This document shows positions 9,364 through 17,246 of a DNA stretch of 64,000 nt, in pieces. Numbering within the stretch: the stretch's first letter is position 1; each line of letters begins with the position of its first letter. The position numbers and the translations under genes were made by a program. Source of the DNA: Agrobacterium sp. RAC06 (GTDB lineage: Bacteria; Pseudomonadota; Alphaproteobacteria; Rhizobiales; Rhizobiaceae); NCBI RefSeq assembly GCF_001713475.1, contig NZ_CP016499.1, positions 4,577,141 through 4,641,140 on the forward strand, given 5' to 3'. Under the pieces are notes generated by a model that ran no database searches, was not told the DNA's origin, and saw only the letters and a list, made by a program, of their open reading frames with translations.

Positions 9364-10302
9364 TCACGTCGTGAGTCCACTTGTCTTGGTGGCGGCCGGA
9401 GCGTCGCGAGACAGCCTCTTCCAGTCGTTGAGGCCGGAAACCAAAGCATCGAAGGTGGCGCGATAGCGCGGCACGGCCTTCAGATTTTCGTGCATCACAA
9501 CGAAGGTTTCGAGCGATATATCGAGTGTTCCTGGCAGGACTTCCACGAGGTCTGGTTCGCGGGCTGCGATGGCGTGCTGGCACATGCCGATGCCGAGCCC
9601 GGCACGGATGGCGGCGAGCTGGACCAGGTTGCTGTCGGCGCGGAAGTCGAAGCCGATGCCAGCCAGATCCTGCCGCTCCTTGAGGATGTCCCTGATATAG
9701 GCGAGCTGCCTGTCGAAGCCGATCAGGCGGTGTCTTGCAAAATCGCTCAAGGCGGTCGGCAAGCCGTGGCGGTCCAGATAGCGTCGGTGAGCGTGAAAGC
9801 CGAGCGATAGCTTGCCGATCCGCTGGCTGAGCAAGGCGGCCTGTCTGGGCTGGACCATGCGAATGGCAATGTCTGCCTCCTGCTGAAGCAGATCCTCAAC
9901 CGCATCGGAGGCCGAAAGCTCGATTTCCAGCCCCGGATGCTTCTCCTGTAGCTGGGCGAGGATGGGGGGCAGAGTTTCGACTGCTATCACCTCGCTGGCG
10001 CTAATGCGCACGGTGCCGCGTACCGCCTCCATGTCGCCTGACGCAATGCGAGCGAGAGCCGACGACATCGCGGCCATGCCAAGCGCATGTCCCTGCATGG
10101 CGCGCGCCTTTTCCGTGGGCAGCAGACCCTGTGGGCTGCGTAGGAAAAGCGGCGCGCCAAAGGCCTGTTCCAAAGCCTCGATATGTCGGCCGGCCGTGGG
10201 CTGGGTCAAACCCAGTCTGCGAGCGGCGGCCGACAGCGACCCGGTCTCGAGGACGGCGAGAAAGGTTCGGTAGTGATCCCAGCTGATTTGATCGATGATC
10301 AT
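9364..10302 (-). CDS. LysR-family transcriptional regulator
   Basis: 312 aa. The winged helix-turn-helix is at residues 9-65 (YRTFLAVLETGSLSAAARRL, then TQPTAGRHIEALEQAFGAPL). The periplasmic-binding-like effector domain occupies about 90-295. The gene is divergent from, and shares a 93-base promoter region with, the epimerase-like operon at 10396, which it probably controls in the usual LysR manner. The effector cannot be deduced. Confidence 0.88.
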   Translation of the reverse strand: MIIDQISWDHYRTFLAVLETGSLSAAARRLGLTQPTAGRHIEALEQAFGAPLFLRSPQGLLPTEKARAMQGHALGMAAMSSALARIASGDMEAVRGTVRISASEVIAVETLPPILAQLQEKHPGLEIELSASDAVEDLLQQEADIAIRMVQPRQAALLSQRIGKLSLGFHAHRRYLDRHGLPTALSDFARHRLIGFDRQLAYIRDILKERQDLAGIGFDFRADSNLVQLAAIRAGLGIGMCQHAIAAREPDLVEVLPGTLDISLETFVVMHENLKAVPRYRATFDALVSGLNDWKRLSRDAPAATKTSGLTT

Positions 10303-10395
10303 TCATATTTGTATATCGACTGAACGTTTTTTGGCAATTCTGCATATCGTTAGTCGCTGTCACACTCAGTCCAGTTTCAATCACAGGAGATGAGC
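10303..10395. promoter_or_regulatory. Divergent LysR/epimerase promoter region
   Basis: This A/T-rich stretch separates the two divergent starts. It contains two related motifs, GTATATCGA (about 10312-10320) and GCATATCGT (about 10343-10351). These half-site-like repeats are candidate contacts for the LysR regulator. AGGAG at 10385-10389 fits ATG 10396 (6 bases) better than the ATG at 10390. Confidence 0.4.
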
Positions 10396-11436
10396 ATGAC
10401 AGAGATAAGGACAATGACATCGCTGGAGCGACCGCTTGCACTGGTGCTCGGGGCAACGGGCGGCATCGGGGGAGCGCTGGCGACAGCTCTTCTGCAGCGC
10501 GGCTACCGCGTTCGTGCCATGCACCGCGCACCGGAGCGCCAAACATCTGCTCGTCCGGCTTGCGAGTGGGTGAGGGGTGACGCAATACGGGCCGAGGATG
10601 TCTTGCGGGCGGCGGAAGGCGCAAGCATCATCGTGCACGGCGTCAATCCACCGGGCTATCGGAATTGGGGCGAGCTCGTCCTGCCGATGATCGACAACAC
10701 GATTGCCGCTGCCCGCGCCGTCGGGGCACGAATCCTGATGCCGGGGACGATCTATAATTTCGGCCGCGATACCTTTCCGCTCGTGGCCGAAGACAGTCGG
10801 CAGGAACCGGAAACGGTGAAGGGCCGCATCCGGGTGGAGCTCGAGCGGCGGCTGGAACAGGCGGCGGCGGAGGGCGTGCCCGTGCTGATCGTTCGCGCCG
10901 GGGACTTCTTCGGGCCTGATGCCGGCAACAATTGGTTCGCGCAGGGCCTCGTGCAGCCCGGCAAACCCGTGCGCTTCGTCGTCAATCCCGGGCGCAAGGG
11001 TGTGGGGCATGCCTGGGCCTATCTGCCTGACGTCGCTGAGACCTTCATGCGACTGCTTGATCGGGCTGATGCTCTGCCACGCTTCGCCCGGTTTCACATG
11101 GACGGCTTCTATGATCCGGATGGCACGCAAATGGTGGCGGCGATCGGTCGGGCCACGGAGCGAGAGCGCATGCTCACCATCGGTTTTCCCTGGCGTCTGG
11201 CAGGACTTGCCCGTCCCTTTGTGCCCCTGATCCGCGAACTGTACGAGATGCGCTATCTCTGGCGTGAAACGATCCGGCTCGACAATTCTCGTCTCGTCGA
11301 ATTCCTTGGGGAAGAGCCCCATACGCCGATCGATGGCGCGGTCAAGGCGACATTGCGGAGCCTCGGCTGCCTGGTCGATTCCGATAACCTGACCATGCGC
11401 AATCCGATGCTGCGTGTCGCCGGAGGCGAACAATGA
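10396..11436 (+). CDS. NAD-dependent epimerase/dehydratase-like protein (extended SDR)
   Basis: 346 aa. The Rossmann nucleotide-binding motif GATGGIGGAL is near residues 18-27, and a catalytic-type motif is seen around GTIYNFGRD (Y with a downstream basic residue). The middle region DVAETFMRLLDRAD is typical of atypical extended short-chain dehydrogenases acting on nucleotide sugars or related carbonyl compounds. Substrate unknown. The stop codon overlaps the start of the next gene (ATGA at 11433-11436), so the two are translationally coupled. It is probably regulated by the divergent LysR protein. Confidence 0.8.
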   Translation: MTEIRTMTSLERPLALVLGATGGIGGALATALLQRGYRVRAMHRAPERQTSARPACEWVRGDAIRAEDVLRAAEGASIIVHGVNPPGYRNWGELVLPMIDNTIAAARAVGARILMPGTIYNFGRDTFPLVAEDSRQEPETVKGRIRVELERRLEQAAAEGVPVLIVRAGDFFGPDAGNNWFAQGLVQPGKPVRFVVNPGRKGVGHAWAYLPDVAETFMRLLDRADALPRFARFHMDGFYDPDGTQMVAAIGRATERERMLTIGFPWRLAGLARPFVPLIRELYEMRYLWRETIRLDNSRLVEFLGEEPHTPIDGAVKATLRSLGCLVDSDNLTMRNPMLRVAGGEQ

Positions 11437-11807
11437 GTGCGGCGGTCACGAGCATGCCGTTTCCGGTGCTTGTCTTCAGAGGACTGGCGATCATGGTGCT
11501 TGGCGGTGTCGCCGGGCAGTTCTTCCTCGCCGGAATGACGGTCTTCGGTGCCGGGGGAGGATGGGACTTGCATGCGGCAACGGGAGGTGCGCTTGGACTG
11601 CCGGTGCTCGCGCTCTTTCTGTTGTCGCTGGCGCCAGCGCTGCGCGGGTATCGCCGAAGTGGCGCCCTGTTGTTTGCCGTTTATTTGCTGCAGGTCGCGC
11701 TGGCTGGGGTCGGTGACGCGTTGCCGATGCTGGGAGCGCTGCATCCGGTCAATGGGTTGTTGATGGGGCTGATCGCCGTCAGGATGGTTGGCCGTTTGGC
11801 GCCCTGA
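11433..11807 (+). CDS. Small integral membrane protein (DUF6220-like)
   Basis: 124 aa with four hydrophobic helices: about residues 12-37, 52-70, 75-95 and 98-120. The pattern FLAGMTVFGAGGGWDLHAAT followed by a small-residue-rich helix resembles DUF6220 membrane proteins. It overlaps the upstream dehydrogenase gene by 4 bases, so the two form an operon. Function unknown; possibly partners the dehydrogenase at the membrane. Confidence 0.65.
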   Translation: MSAAVTSMPFPVLVFRGLAIMVLGGVAGQFFLAGMTVFGAGGGWDLHAATGGALGLPVLALFLLSLAPALRGYRRSGALLFAVYLLQVALAGVGDALPMLGALHPVNGLLMGLIAVRMVGRLAP

Positions 11808-11828
11808 CAATCCCAGACGCCGACAGAA

Positions 11829-11853
11829 GGGCACCCGGCAGAACCGGGTGCCC
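11829..11853. terminator. Bidirectional hairpin terminator
   Basis: A 10-bp perfect stem GGGCACCCGG/CCGGGTGCCC (11829-11838, 11844-11853) with a 5-base loop, between convergent transcription units. Confidence 0.7.
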
Positions 11854-11861
11854 TCGTCGTG

Positions 11862-12962
11862 TCAGGCAAGCGCCGGATAGGTCGTGTAGCCTTCCGCGCC
11901 GCCGCCGTAGAGCGTGGCCTGATCCAGCGGGTTGAGGCTCGCATCTTCCTTCAGGCGGCGGACGAGATCCGGATTGGCGATGAAGGGGCGGCCGAAGGCG
12001 ACGAGGTCGGCATAGCCGCTCTCGACGGCGTCGATCGCAGACGCGCGGTCATAGCCATTGTTGGCGATCCAGGCACCCTTGCCGCCAGCATTGCGATAGG
12101 CGGCCTTGAGGGCCTTCCAGTCGAAAGGCAGGACGTCGCGCGGACCGCCGGTCGCGCCTTCGATGACATGCACGAAGGCGAGGTCGAACTTGGCCAGCGC
12201 CTCGACGAGTGCCGTATAGACGGCCTTCGGATCGGGGTCGGAGACATCGTTCGCCGGGGTGGTCGGGGAAATGCGGATGCCGGTCTTCTCTGCACCGATT
12301 TCCCTGGTCACGGCTTCGACGACTTCCAGCGTCAGGCGGATGCGGTTTTCGATCGAGCCGCCGTATTGATCCGTGCGCTGGTTGCTGTTCGAACGCATGA
12401 ACTGTTCAAGCAGGTAGCCGTTGGCAGCGTGGATCTCCACCCCATCGAAGCCGCCTTCAATGGCAGCCCGTGCCGCCCTGCGGTAGTCTTCGATGATGCC
12501 GGCCAGTTCTGCCGTTTCCAGAGCACGCGGCTCGGAGGTCTCGACGAATGCGCCGGAACCGTCTGGATTGAGGATATAGGTCTTGGACTGTGCCGCGATG
12601 GCGGAGGGAGCGACCGGGGCGCCGCCCTCGGGCTGCAGGCTCGTATGCGAGATGCGGCCGACATGCCAGAGCTGGGTGACGATCTTGCCGCCTGCTGCAT
12701 GCGCGGCGTCGGTGACCTTCTTCCAACCGTCGATGGCTTCGGACTTGTAGAGACCGGGAACGTCGGCATAGCCCTGCGCCTGGTGGGTGATCGCCGTGCC
12801 TTCGCTGATGATCAAGCCCGCAGTCGCACGCTGGCGGTAGTACTCGACGTTGAGATCGTTCGGAACCGCGCCCGGTGACCGGTTGCGGGTCAGCGGCGCC
12901 ATGGCGATGCGGTTCGAAACGGGGATGGTGCCGACGGATGTCGGTTCAAAAAGCTTGGACAT
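11862..12962 (-). CDS. Old yellow enzyme family alkene reductase (NemA-like)
   Basis: 366 aa, full length for the family. It is an FMN-dependent NAD(P)H oxidoreductase with the active-site pair H178/N181 in the motif HAANGYLLEQF. The substrate pocket motif MAPLTRNRS near the N-terminus and the phosphate-binding GRPFIANPDLV near the C-terminus are also present. Such enzymes reduce electrophilic alkenes, N-ethylmaleimide or nitro compounds in the cytoplasm. The ArsR-type regulator gene immediately upstream on the same strand (13021-13314) suggests a NemR/ArsR-like repressor that senses electrophiles. Confidence 0.9.
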   Translation of the reverse strand: MSKLFEPTSVGTIPVSNRIAMAPLTRNRSPGAVPNDLNVEYYRQRATAGLIISEGTAITHQAQGYADVPGLYKSEAIDGWKKVTDAAHAAGGKIVTQLWHVGRISHTSLQPEGGAPVAPSAIAAQSKTYILNPDGSGAFVETSEPRALETAELAGIIEDYRRAARAAIEGGFDGVEIHAANGYLLEQFMRSNSNQRTDQYGGSIENRIRLTLEVVEAVTREIGAEKTGIRISPTTPANDVSDPDPKAVYTALVEALAKFDLAFVHVIEGATGGPRDVLPFDWKALKAAYRNAGGKGAWIANNGYDRASAIDAVESGYADLVAFGRPFIANPDLVRRLKEDASLNPLDQATLYGGGAEGYTTYPALA

Positions 12963-13020
12963 GAAACCTCTCGGGAGTTTCCAATGATGGGAAGGTCATT
13001 GGGGATCCCGATGTGGGGCC

Positions 13021-13314
13021 TTAGAGTGTTCCATTCAAGGTCTTGACGAACTCCGCGATGGCATCTTCATTGCGGCGATAGAGAACCCGCTGGCCGACAC
13101 GCTTGGAACTGATGAGGCCCGCGCGCTGAAGGGTCGCGAGATGGGCGGAAACCGCGGATTGTGACAGGCCGGATCGCTCGAACTGACCGGCGCTAATGCC
13201 GTCGGTTGCGTCTTCTTTGGGCACCCCGAAGTACTCTTTGGGATCCTTGAGCCAAATCAGCATTTCCATGCGCGCCGGGTGAGCCAGCGCCTTCATCACG
13301 TCCTCTAGGAACAT
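13021..13314 (-). CDS. ArsR-family transcriptional regulator
   Basis: 97 aa, a single winged helix. It starts MFLEDVMKALAHPARMEMLI, with the recognition region SGLSQSAVSAHLATLQRAGL then ISSKRVGQRVLYR, the classic ArsR fold. There is no CxC metal motif in helix alpha-3 and no cysteine elsewhere, so metal sensing is unlikely. The gene lies 58 bases upstream of the OYE gene, probably as one operon. In sinorhizobia an ArsR-type gene (SMc01226) sits at the equivalent place, facing the AbcR small RNAs. Confidence 0.88.
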   Translation of the reverse strand: MFLEDVMKALAHPARMEMLIWLKDPKEYFGVPKEDATDGISAGQFERSGLSQSAVSAHLATLQRAGLISSKRVGQRVLYRRNEDAIAEFVKTLNGTL

Positions 13315-13443
13315 GTCGCCTCCAAATCGTCTGCATTTTCAGTCTGCTGCGGAGAGATCTCTGCCGTCGGGGCCGAGAGGCCCGGCGTCAGTTCCGCCAG
13401 ACGCTGTAACGGCCCGAAGGATCTATTGTTCCAACAAAATAAC

Positions 13444-13562
13444 AAAAAAAGAGGGCCACCGGAATAACCAGGGCCCTTTGAATTGTGAAGGTCAAAAACC
13501 TCCAGAGGGGAACAGCTGCTGCGGTGGAACTGGGAGGAAAAAGCCACCATGTGCATCAGCTG
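13444..13562 (-). ncRNA. abcR: AbcR-type small RNA (alpha-r15 family), single copy
   Basis: Three features fit a roughly 119-nt AbcR/alpha-r15 RNA on the minus strand. First, a 5' hairpin: ACAGCTG, TGC and GGTGG pair with CCACC, GCA and CAGCTGT (13557-13563 with 13512-13518; 13544-13548 with 13523-13527). Its loop holds TTTTTCCTCCCAG, an anti-Shine-Dalgarno seed as in AbcR motif M1. Second, a single-stranded segment TTCCCCTCTGGAGG. Third, a Rho-independent terminator AGGGCC...GGCCCT then CTTTTTTT (13444-13478). The position between the LsrB-like and ArsR-like genes matches known rhizobial AbcR loci. Those usually hold two tandem copies; here I find one. Known AbcR RNAs bind Hfq and repress ABC-transporter mRNAs. 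Confidence 0.75.
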
Positions 13563-13567
13563 TGTGC

Positions 13568-13596
13568 GATATGGTGGTTTTTTGTGCAGTGAACAA
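13568..13596 (-). promoter_or_regulatory. Promoter of the AbcR-type sRNA
   Basis: On the minus strand, TTGTTC (-35, 13591-13596) and CATATC (-10, 13568-13573) are separated by exactly 17 bases. Transcription would start 5-7 bases further, at the base of the first hairpin (about 13561-13563). Confidence 0.6.
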
Positions 13597-13624
13597 TGCA
13601 TTTTTATGCATGTCAGGCATGCAT
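13596..13624. promoter_or_regulatory. Three ATGCAT palindromes abutting the sRNA promoter
   Basis: ATGCAT occurs at 13596-13601, 13606-13611 and 13619-13624, that is 10 and 13 bases apart and directly upstream of the -35 box. Spacing near one helical turn is typical of multi-site regulator binding. The adjacent LsrB/VtlR-type regulator is a natural candidate, because VtlR activates abcR2 in Brucella. Confidence 0.5.
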
Positions 13625-13653
13625 GATGCGCAAGTCTGTGTGCGCAACCTACT

Positions 13654-13676
13654 AAAAGGGCAGCCGTCAGGCGGCC
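13654..13676 (-). terminator. Imperfect terminator of the LsrB-like gene
   Basis: On the minus strand, GGCCGCC TGAC GGCTGCC (one mismatch) is followed by CTTTTA. It begins directly after the stop codon. Confidence 0.5.
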
Positions 13677-14573
13677 TTAGAAGTTCCAGTTTCGGGCCTT
13701 GGCGACGATGAAGTCCCTGAATGCCTTCAGCTTTGCGGCGTTCTTGATCTCGTTGGGATAGCAGAAATAGGTGTCGAAGGAAGGCACGTCGGCACTGGTG
13801 ACCAACTGCAGCAGACCCGGATCGCGGCCGACGATGTAATCCGGCAGCATGGCGATGCCGATACCGAGCAGGCAGGCACGCTTGATCGAGGTCAGACTGT
13901 TGATCTGCAGATGCGGCATGCGCGGATTGTCGGAGGAGCGGCCGGCGACTTCCAGCCAGTTGACGTCCAACAGGTAATTCGGTGCCGGTTCGCCGAAGGT
14001 GATAATCCGGTGGTTGTCGAGATCCTCGATGGACTGGGGTTCGCCGTAGCGGTTGATGTAGGACGGTGCCGCATAGACGTGCATATGCACCGTGAACAGC
14101 TTGCGCTGGATGAGGTCCGATTGCTGTGGCTGGCGGAGCCGGATTGCGCAGTCGGCATGGCGCATGTTGACGTCCAGTTCCTCGTTGTCGAGGAGCAGCT
14201 GGATCGACATGTCGGGGTAGAGCTGCAGAAATTCCTGCACCTTGTCGGTCAGCCAGCCCTGGCCGAGGCCGACGGTGGTCGTGACCCGCAGCTTGCCGGA
14301 CGGCTTTTCGGTCGTCTCGGTCAACTGCATCTTGACAGTCTGCAGCTTCAGGAGAACGTCATGGGCGGTGCGATAGAGCAGTTCACCCTGTTCGGTCAGG
14401 ATCAGGCCGCGCGCATGACGGTGGAAAAGCTTGACGCCGATGTCCTGCTCCAGGGAGGAGACCTGGCGGCTGATCGCCGACTGGGACAGGTGCAGCTTGT
14501 CGGCCGCGTGGGTGAAGGACCCAGCTTCGGCGGCCGCATGAAAAATGCGCAGTTTGTCCCAGTCCAGCGGCAT
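13677..14573 (-). CDS. lsrB: LysR-family regulator, LsrB/VtlR type
   Basis: 298 aa. The winged helix-turn-helix lies at about residues 3-60 (WDKLRIFHAAAEAGSFTHAA, then LSQSAISRQVSSLEQDIGVK), and the effector-binding domain follows to the end. Cysteines (around the DCAIR and RACLLG motifs) could be redox-active. Context identifies it: it follows trxB on the same strand and precedes an AbcR-type sRNA, as for Sinorhizobium LsrB, Agrobacterium LsrB/VtlR and Brucella VtlR. These regulate sRNAs, envelope and redox genes needed for host interaction. ATG 14573 has AGGGGG just upstream; an alternative ATG at 14588 adds five residues. It lies 20 bases after trxB, a likely operon. Confidence 0.85.
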   Translation of the reverse strand: MPLDWDKLRIFHAAAEAGSFTHAADKLHLSQSAISRQVSSLEQDIGVKLFHRHARGLILTEQGELLYRTAHDVLLKLQTVKMQLTETTEKPSGKLRVTTTVGLGQGWLTDKVQEFLQLYPDMSIQLLLDNEELDVNMRHADCAIRLRQPQQSDLIQRKLFTVHMHVYAAPSYINRYGEPQSIEDLDNHRIITFGEPAPNYLLDVNWLEVAGRSSDNPRMPHLQINSLTSIKRACLLGIGIAMLPDYIVGRDPGLLQLVTSADVPSFDTYFCYPNEIKNAAKLKAFRDFIVAKARNWNF

Positions 14574-14593
14574 GCCGCCCCCTCTCATGGCGG

Positions 14594-15571
14594 CTATTCC
14601 GCGGCTTGTTGTGTCTCGACGGGCAGGGCCGAGAGGAAACGTTCGGCCTCGAGCGCTGCCATGCAGCCCATGCCGGCGGCGGTGATCGCCTGGCGGTAGA
14701 CGTCGTCGGTCACGTCACCGGCGGCAAAGATGCCGGCCACGTCGGTTGCGGTCGAATCCGGCGCGGTCCACAGATAACCGTTAGACTTGAGCTTCAGCTT
14801 GTCCTTGAACAGTTCGACGGCCGGCGCATGGCCAATGGCGACGAAGACGCCGTCGATCGGCATGTCGGTGACGGCACCGGTCAGCGCATCCTTGAGCCTG
14901 ACGCCGGAAACGGACGGCGGCATCGGCGGCTTGGCCGGGGCGCCGGTGATTTCCTCGACTGTCGTGTTCCAGAGGACACGGATGTTCTCCTTGGCGAAGA
15001 GACGTTCCTGCAGGATCTTTTCCGAACGGAAGCTATCACGGCGATGGACGACGGTGACCGACTTGCAGATATGCGAGAGGTAGAGCGCTTCCTCGACGGC
15101 CGAATTGCCGCCACCAACGACGATGACGTCCTTGTTGCGATAGAAGAAGCCGTCGCAAGTGGCGCAGGCGGATACGCCGAAGCCCTGGAAATGCTGCTCG
15201 CTCTCGATGCCGAGCCACTTGGCCTTGGCGCCGGTGCAGATGATCAGCGTGTCAGCGGTCCAGACCTGGCCGCTGTCGGTCTTCACGGTGAACGGACGGT
15301 GGCTGGTGTCCACTTCGGTGACGAGATCGCTGACGATTTCGGTGCCGACATGGACCGCCTGATTGAGCATCTGCTCCATCAGCCAGGGGCCCTGGATCGG
15401 ATCGGCAAAGCCCGGGTAATTCTCCACATCCGTGGTGATCATCAGCTGGCCACCCTGTTCCATGCCGGCGATCAGAACCGGCTTCAGCATGGCGCGGGCG
15501 GCATAGATCGCAGCGGTGTAGCCGGCAGGGCCGGAGCCGATGATCAGCACCTTGGTGTGGCGGGCAGTCAT
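14594..15571 (-). CDS. trxB: Thioredoxin reductase
   Basis: 325 aa. FAD-binding GSGPAG (12-17), redox-active CATC (C136/C139) and NADPH-binding GGGNSA (about 153-158) are all present, and GIFAAGDV near the end is the second FAD motif. It keeps thioredoxin reduced in the cytoplasm using NADPH. Start ATG 15571 has GAAAGGAAG 5-8 bases upstream; the frame runs further upstream but without family similarity. It is co-oriented with the LsrB-like gene and divergent from lrp. Confidence 0.96.
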   Translation of the reverse strand: MTARHTKVLIIGSGPAGYTAAIYAARAMLKPVLIAGMEQGGQLMITTDVENYPGFADPIQGPWLMEQMLNQAVHVGTEIVSDLVTEVDTSHRPFTVKTDSGQVWTADTLIICTGAKAKWLGIESEQHFQGFGVSACATCDGFFYRNKDVIVVGGGNSAVEEALYLSHICKSVTVVHRRDSFRSEKILQERLFAKENIRVLWNTTVEEITGAPAKPPMPPSVSGVRLKDALTGAVTDMPIDGVFVAIGHAPAVELFKDKLKLKSNGYLWTAPDSTATDVAGIFAAGDVTDDVYRQAITAAGMGCMAALEAERFLSALPVETQQAAE

Positions 15572-15809
15572 GTCGCTTCCTTTCAATGCGCGGTCTTCGT
15601 CTTCGATCGGGGGTATCAAGCGCAGGCAAACCCGACCGTTGCGCAACTGTCGCCCATTTAGGATCGAAGCGACAAGCAATTCAAGGCATGGCCCGGCATT
15701 AGCAACAGAGCTTTGCGCGTCGGCGCAATAATTGTGCGTGAACGCGGAGGATTCTTGCCAATTACGTCTGAAGGAGTAGATATCGCACACATCTTCAAAA
15801 GGATCGACC

Positions 15810-16277
15810 GTGCTCAAGGTAGAACTCGACGCCATCGACCTGCGCATTCTGAAAGAATTGCAGCGGGACGGGCGCATGACCAATGTGGAACTCTCCGAAC
15901 GTGTCGGCATTTCGGCGCCGCCCTGCCTGCGTCGGGTACGCAAGCTCGAGGAGGCCGGCGTGATCGAAAGCTATCACGCCATTCTGAATGCCAGCCGGCT
16001 GGGCTACGATCTCGTTGCCTTCTGCATGGTGGGATTGAAGCACCAGTCGGAAGCCAATCTGAAGGCCTTCGCGGCGGCGACCGAGAGCTGGCCGATCGTC
16101 CGTCAGGCCTGGATGGTCAACGGTGACAGCGATTTCCTGCTGCATTGCGTGGCGGAAAATCTGACCCGTTTCCAGGACTTCGTCATCGAAGTGCTGACGG
16201 CCAACGAACATGTCGACACAGTCAGGACGATGTTGACGATCCGGCAGGTGAAGAAGGTTGGTCTGGTGGAGATCTGA
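15810..16277 (+). CDS. lrp: Lrp/AsnC-family transcriptional regulator
   Basis: 155 aa. The N-terminal helix-turn-helix (about residues 5-60, LDAIDLRILKELQRDGRMTN, then SAPPCLRRVRKLEEAGVI) is followed by a RAM ligand domain (about 70-150) with NGDSDFLLH. The start is GTG 15810, preceded by AAAAGGA 7 bases upstream. It is divergent from trxB over 238 bases. Local position next to trxB is conserved in rhizobia. The target genes cannot be told from the window. Confidence 0.9.
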   Translation: MLKVELDAIDLRILKELQRDGRMTNVELSERVGISAPPCLRRVRKLEEAGVIESYHAILNASRLGYDLVAFCMVGLKHQSEANLKAFAAATESWPIVRQAWMVNGDSDFLLHCVAENLTRFQDFVIEVLTANEHVDTVRTMLTIRQVKKVGLVEI

Positions 16278-16286
16278 GCGGCCCGC

Positions 16287-17243
16287 TCAGAAAGGTTTCA
16301 GCGCTTCTGCCAATCTCGTGCGGAAGCCTGTGTCGATCTCGACGAAACGTTGGCGCGCAGCACTGCCCAGCGCCTGTTTTTCTGCCACGTCCATTGTCAG
16401 CAGGTTCTCGATGATCTTTTCCATCGCCTCGAGATCAACGAGATAATTGGTGCCCAGATGTCTGGGCTCCGTGCGTCCATAGGGAATGAGAATGCCGCAA
16501 TCGGCGGTCACGTGCTCGTTCATCGGCGGGCCGTCGGTGGTGACGGTGACCGCCCCGACGGAGAGCGCTTCGACAAGGTGATGGCCCCAGCCTTCGGAGC
16601 GAGACGGGCAGAGGTGGATCCCGCAACTGTTTTGCCATTGCCTGAGTTCGGCATCGGTGATGTAGCCGCTGACCACACGGATATTGGGGATTCCGGCGGC
16701 CTTCGGATGCGGATCGCGCTGGACCAGAACCAGTTCCGGCCATTCCGGATGACGGGACCACAATTCGATCACGTCTTCCGTGCCCTTCAGCGTGCTGCCG
16801 CCGGCCAGATGAAAGAAGCTGTTCCAGTTTTTGGCAACGCTCTCGTCGAGCCGGTCTTCCGAGGTGAAGCCGACATAGGCGGTGGAGGCCCCGAGGCTGC
16901 GGAAAATCTCTTCGGCATGTCGGCTCTTGGCCAGAACCAGGTCAATGCCTTTCAGGCGGCCAATGTGGCGGCGCGGAAAGCGCTCCTGGTTCGGGCAGAG
17001 CAAGTTTAACCTGCTGGCGCTGAACCAGTGCGGAAAGGCGCGTTCGATATGGATGATGGTTTTGGCCTGCTTGCGGCCGAGGATCCGGTCGAAAAACTTT
17101 CTTGCCCGAATGCCTTTTGTTGCCACACCCTCGGAGCGGCCGATGGAGGCCAGTGCTTCGATCAGCAGCGACGTGTCGCGTGTCAGCCCGAAACTGTTGT
17201 CCTTGTTGACAATGAGGATGTCGAGCAGATCGCGGTCGGCCAT
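16287..17243 (-). CDS. Glycosyltransferase family 4-like protein, probably LPS core
   Basis: 318 aa, a GT-B fold enzyme. The C-terminal half holds the GT4 nucleotide-sugar region CPSRSEGWGHHLVEALSVGA, with the E-x7-E-like pattern, and TTDGPPMNEHV. The N-terminal half is short (DILIVNKDNSFGLTRDTSLL). It starts 3 bases after the stop of the upstream LpcC/LpsB-type gene, so the two form an operon behind greA. In Sinorhizobium the lpsB neighbours (lpsE, lpsD, lpsC) are also LPS-core transferases; which one this matches is not decided. Cytoplasmic face of the inner membrane. Confidence 0.78.
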   Translation of the reverse strand: MADRDLLDILIVNKDNSFGLTRDTSLLIEALASIGRSEGVATKGIRARKFFDRILGRKQAKTIIHIERAFPHWFSASRLNLLCPNQERFPRRHIGRLKGIDLVLAKSRHAEEIFRSLGASTAYVGFTSEDRLDESVAKNWNSFFHLAGGSTLKGTEDVIELWSRHPEWPELVLVQRDPHPKAAGIPNIRVVSGYITDAELRQWQNSCGIHLCPSRSEGWGHHLVEALSVGAVTVTTDGPPMNEHVTADCGILIPYGRTEPRHLGTNYLVDLEAMEKIIENLLTMDVAEKQALGSAARQRFVEIDTGFRTRLAEALKPF

Positions 17244-17246
17244 CGG

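Noticed and set aside
13305..13601. A 98-codon minus-strand frame upstream of the ArsR gene
   Set aside because: It spans the whole AbcR-type sRNA including its terminator, has no ribosome-binding site, and its product resembles nothing; the RNA explains the conservation-like structure better.
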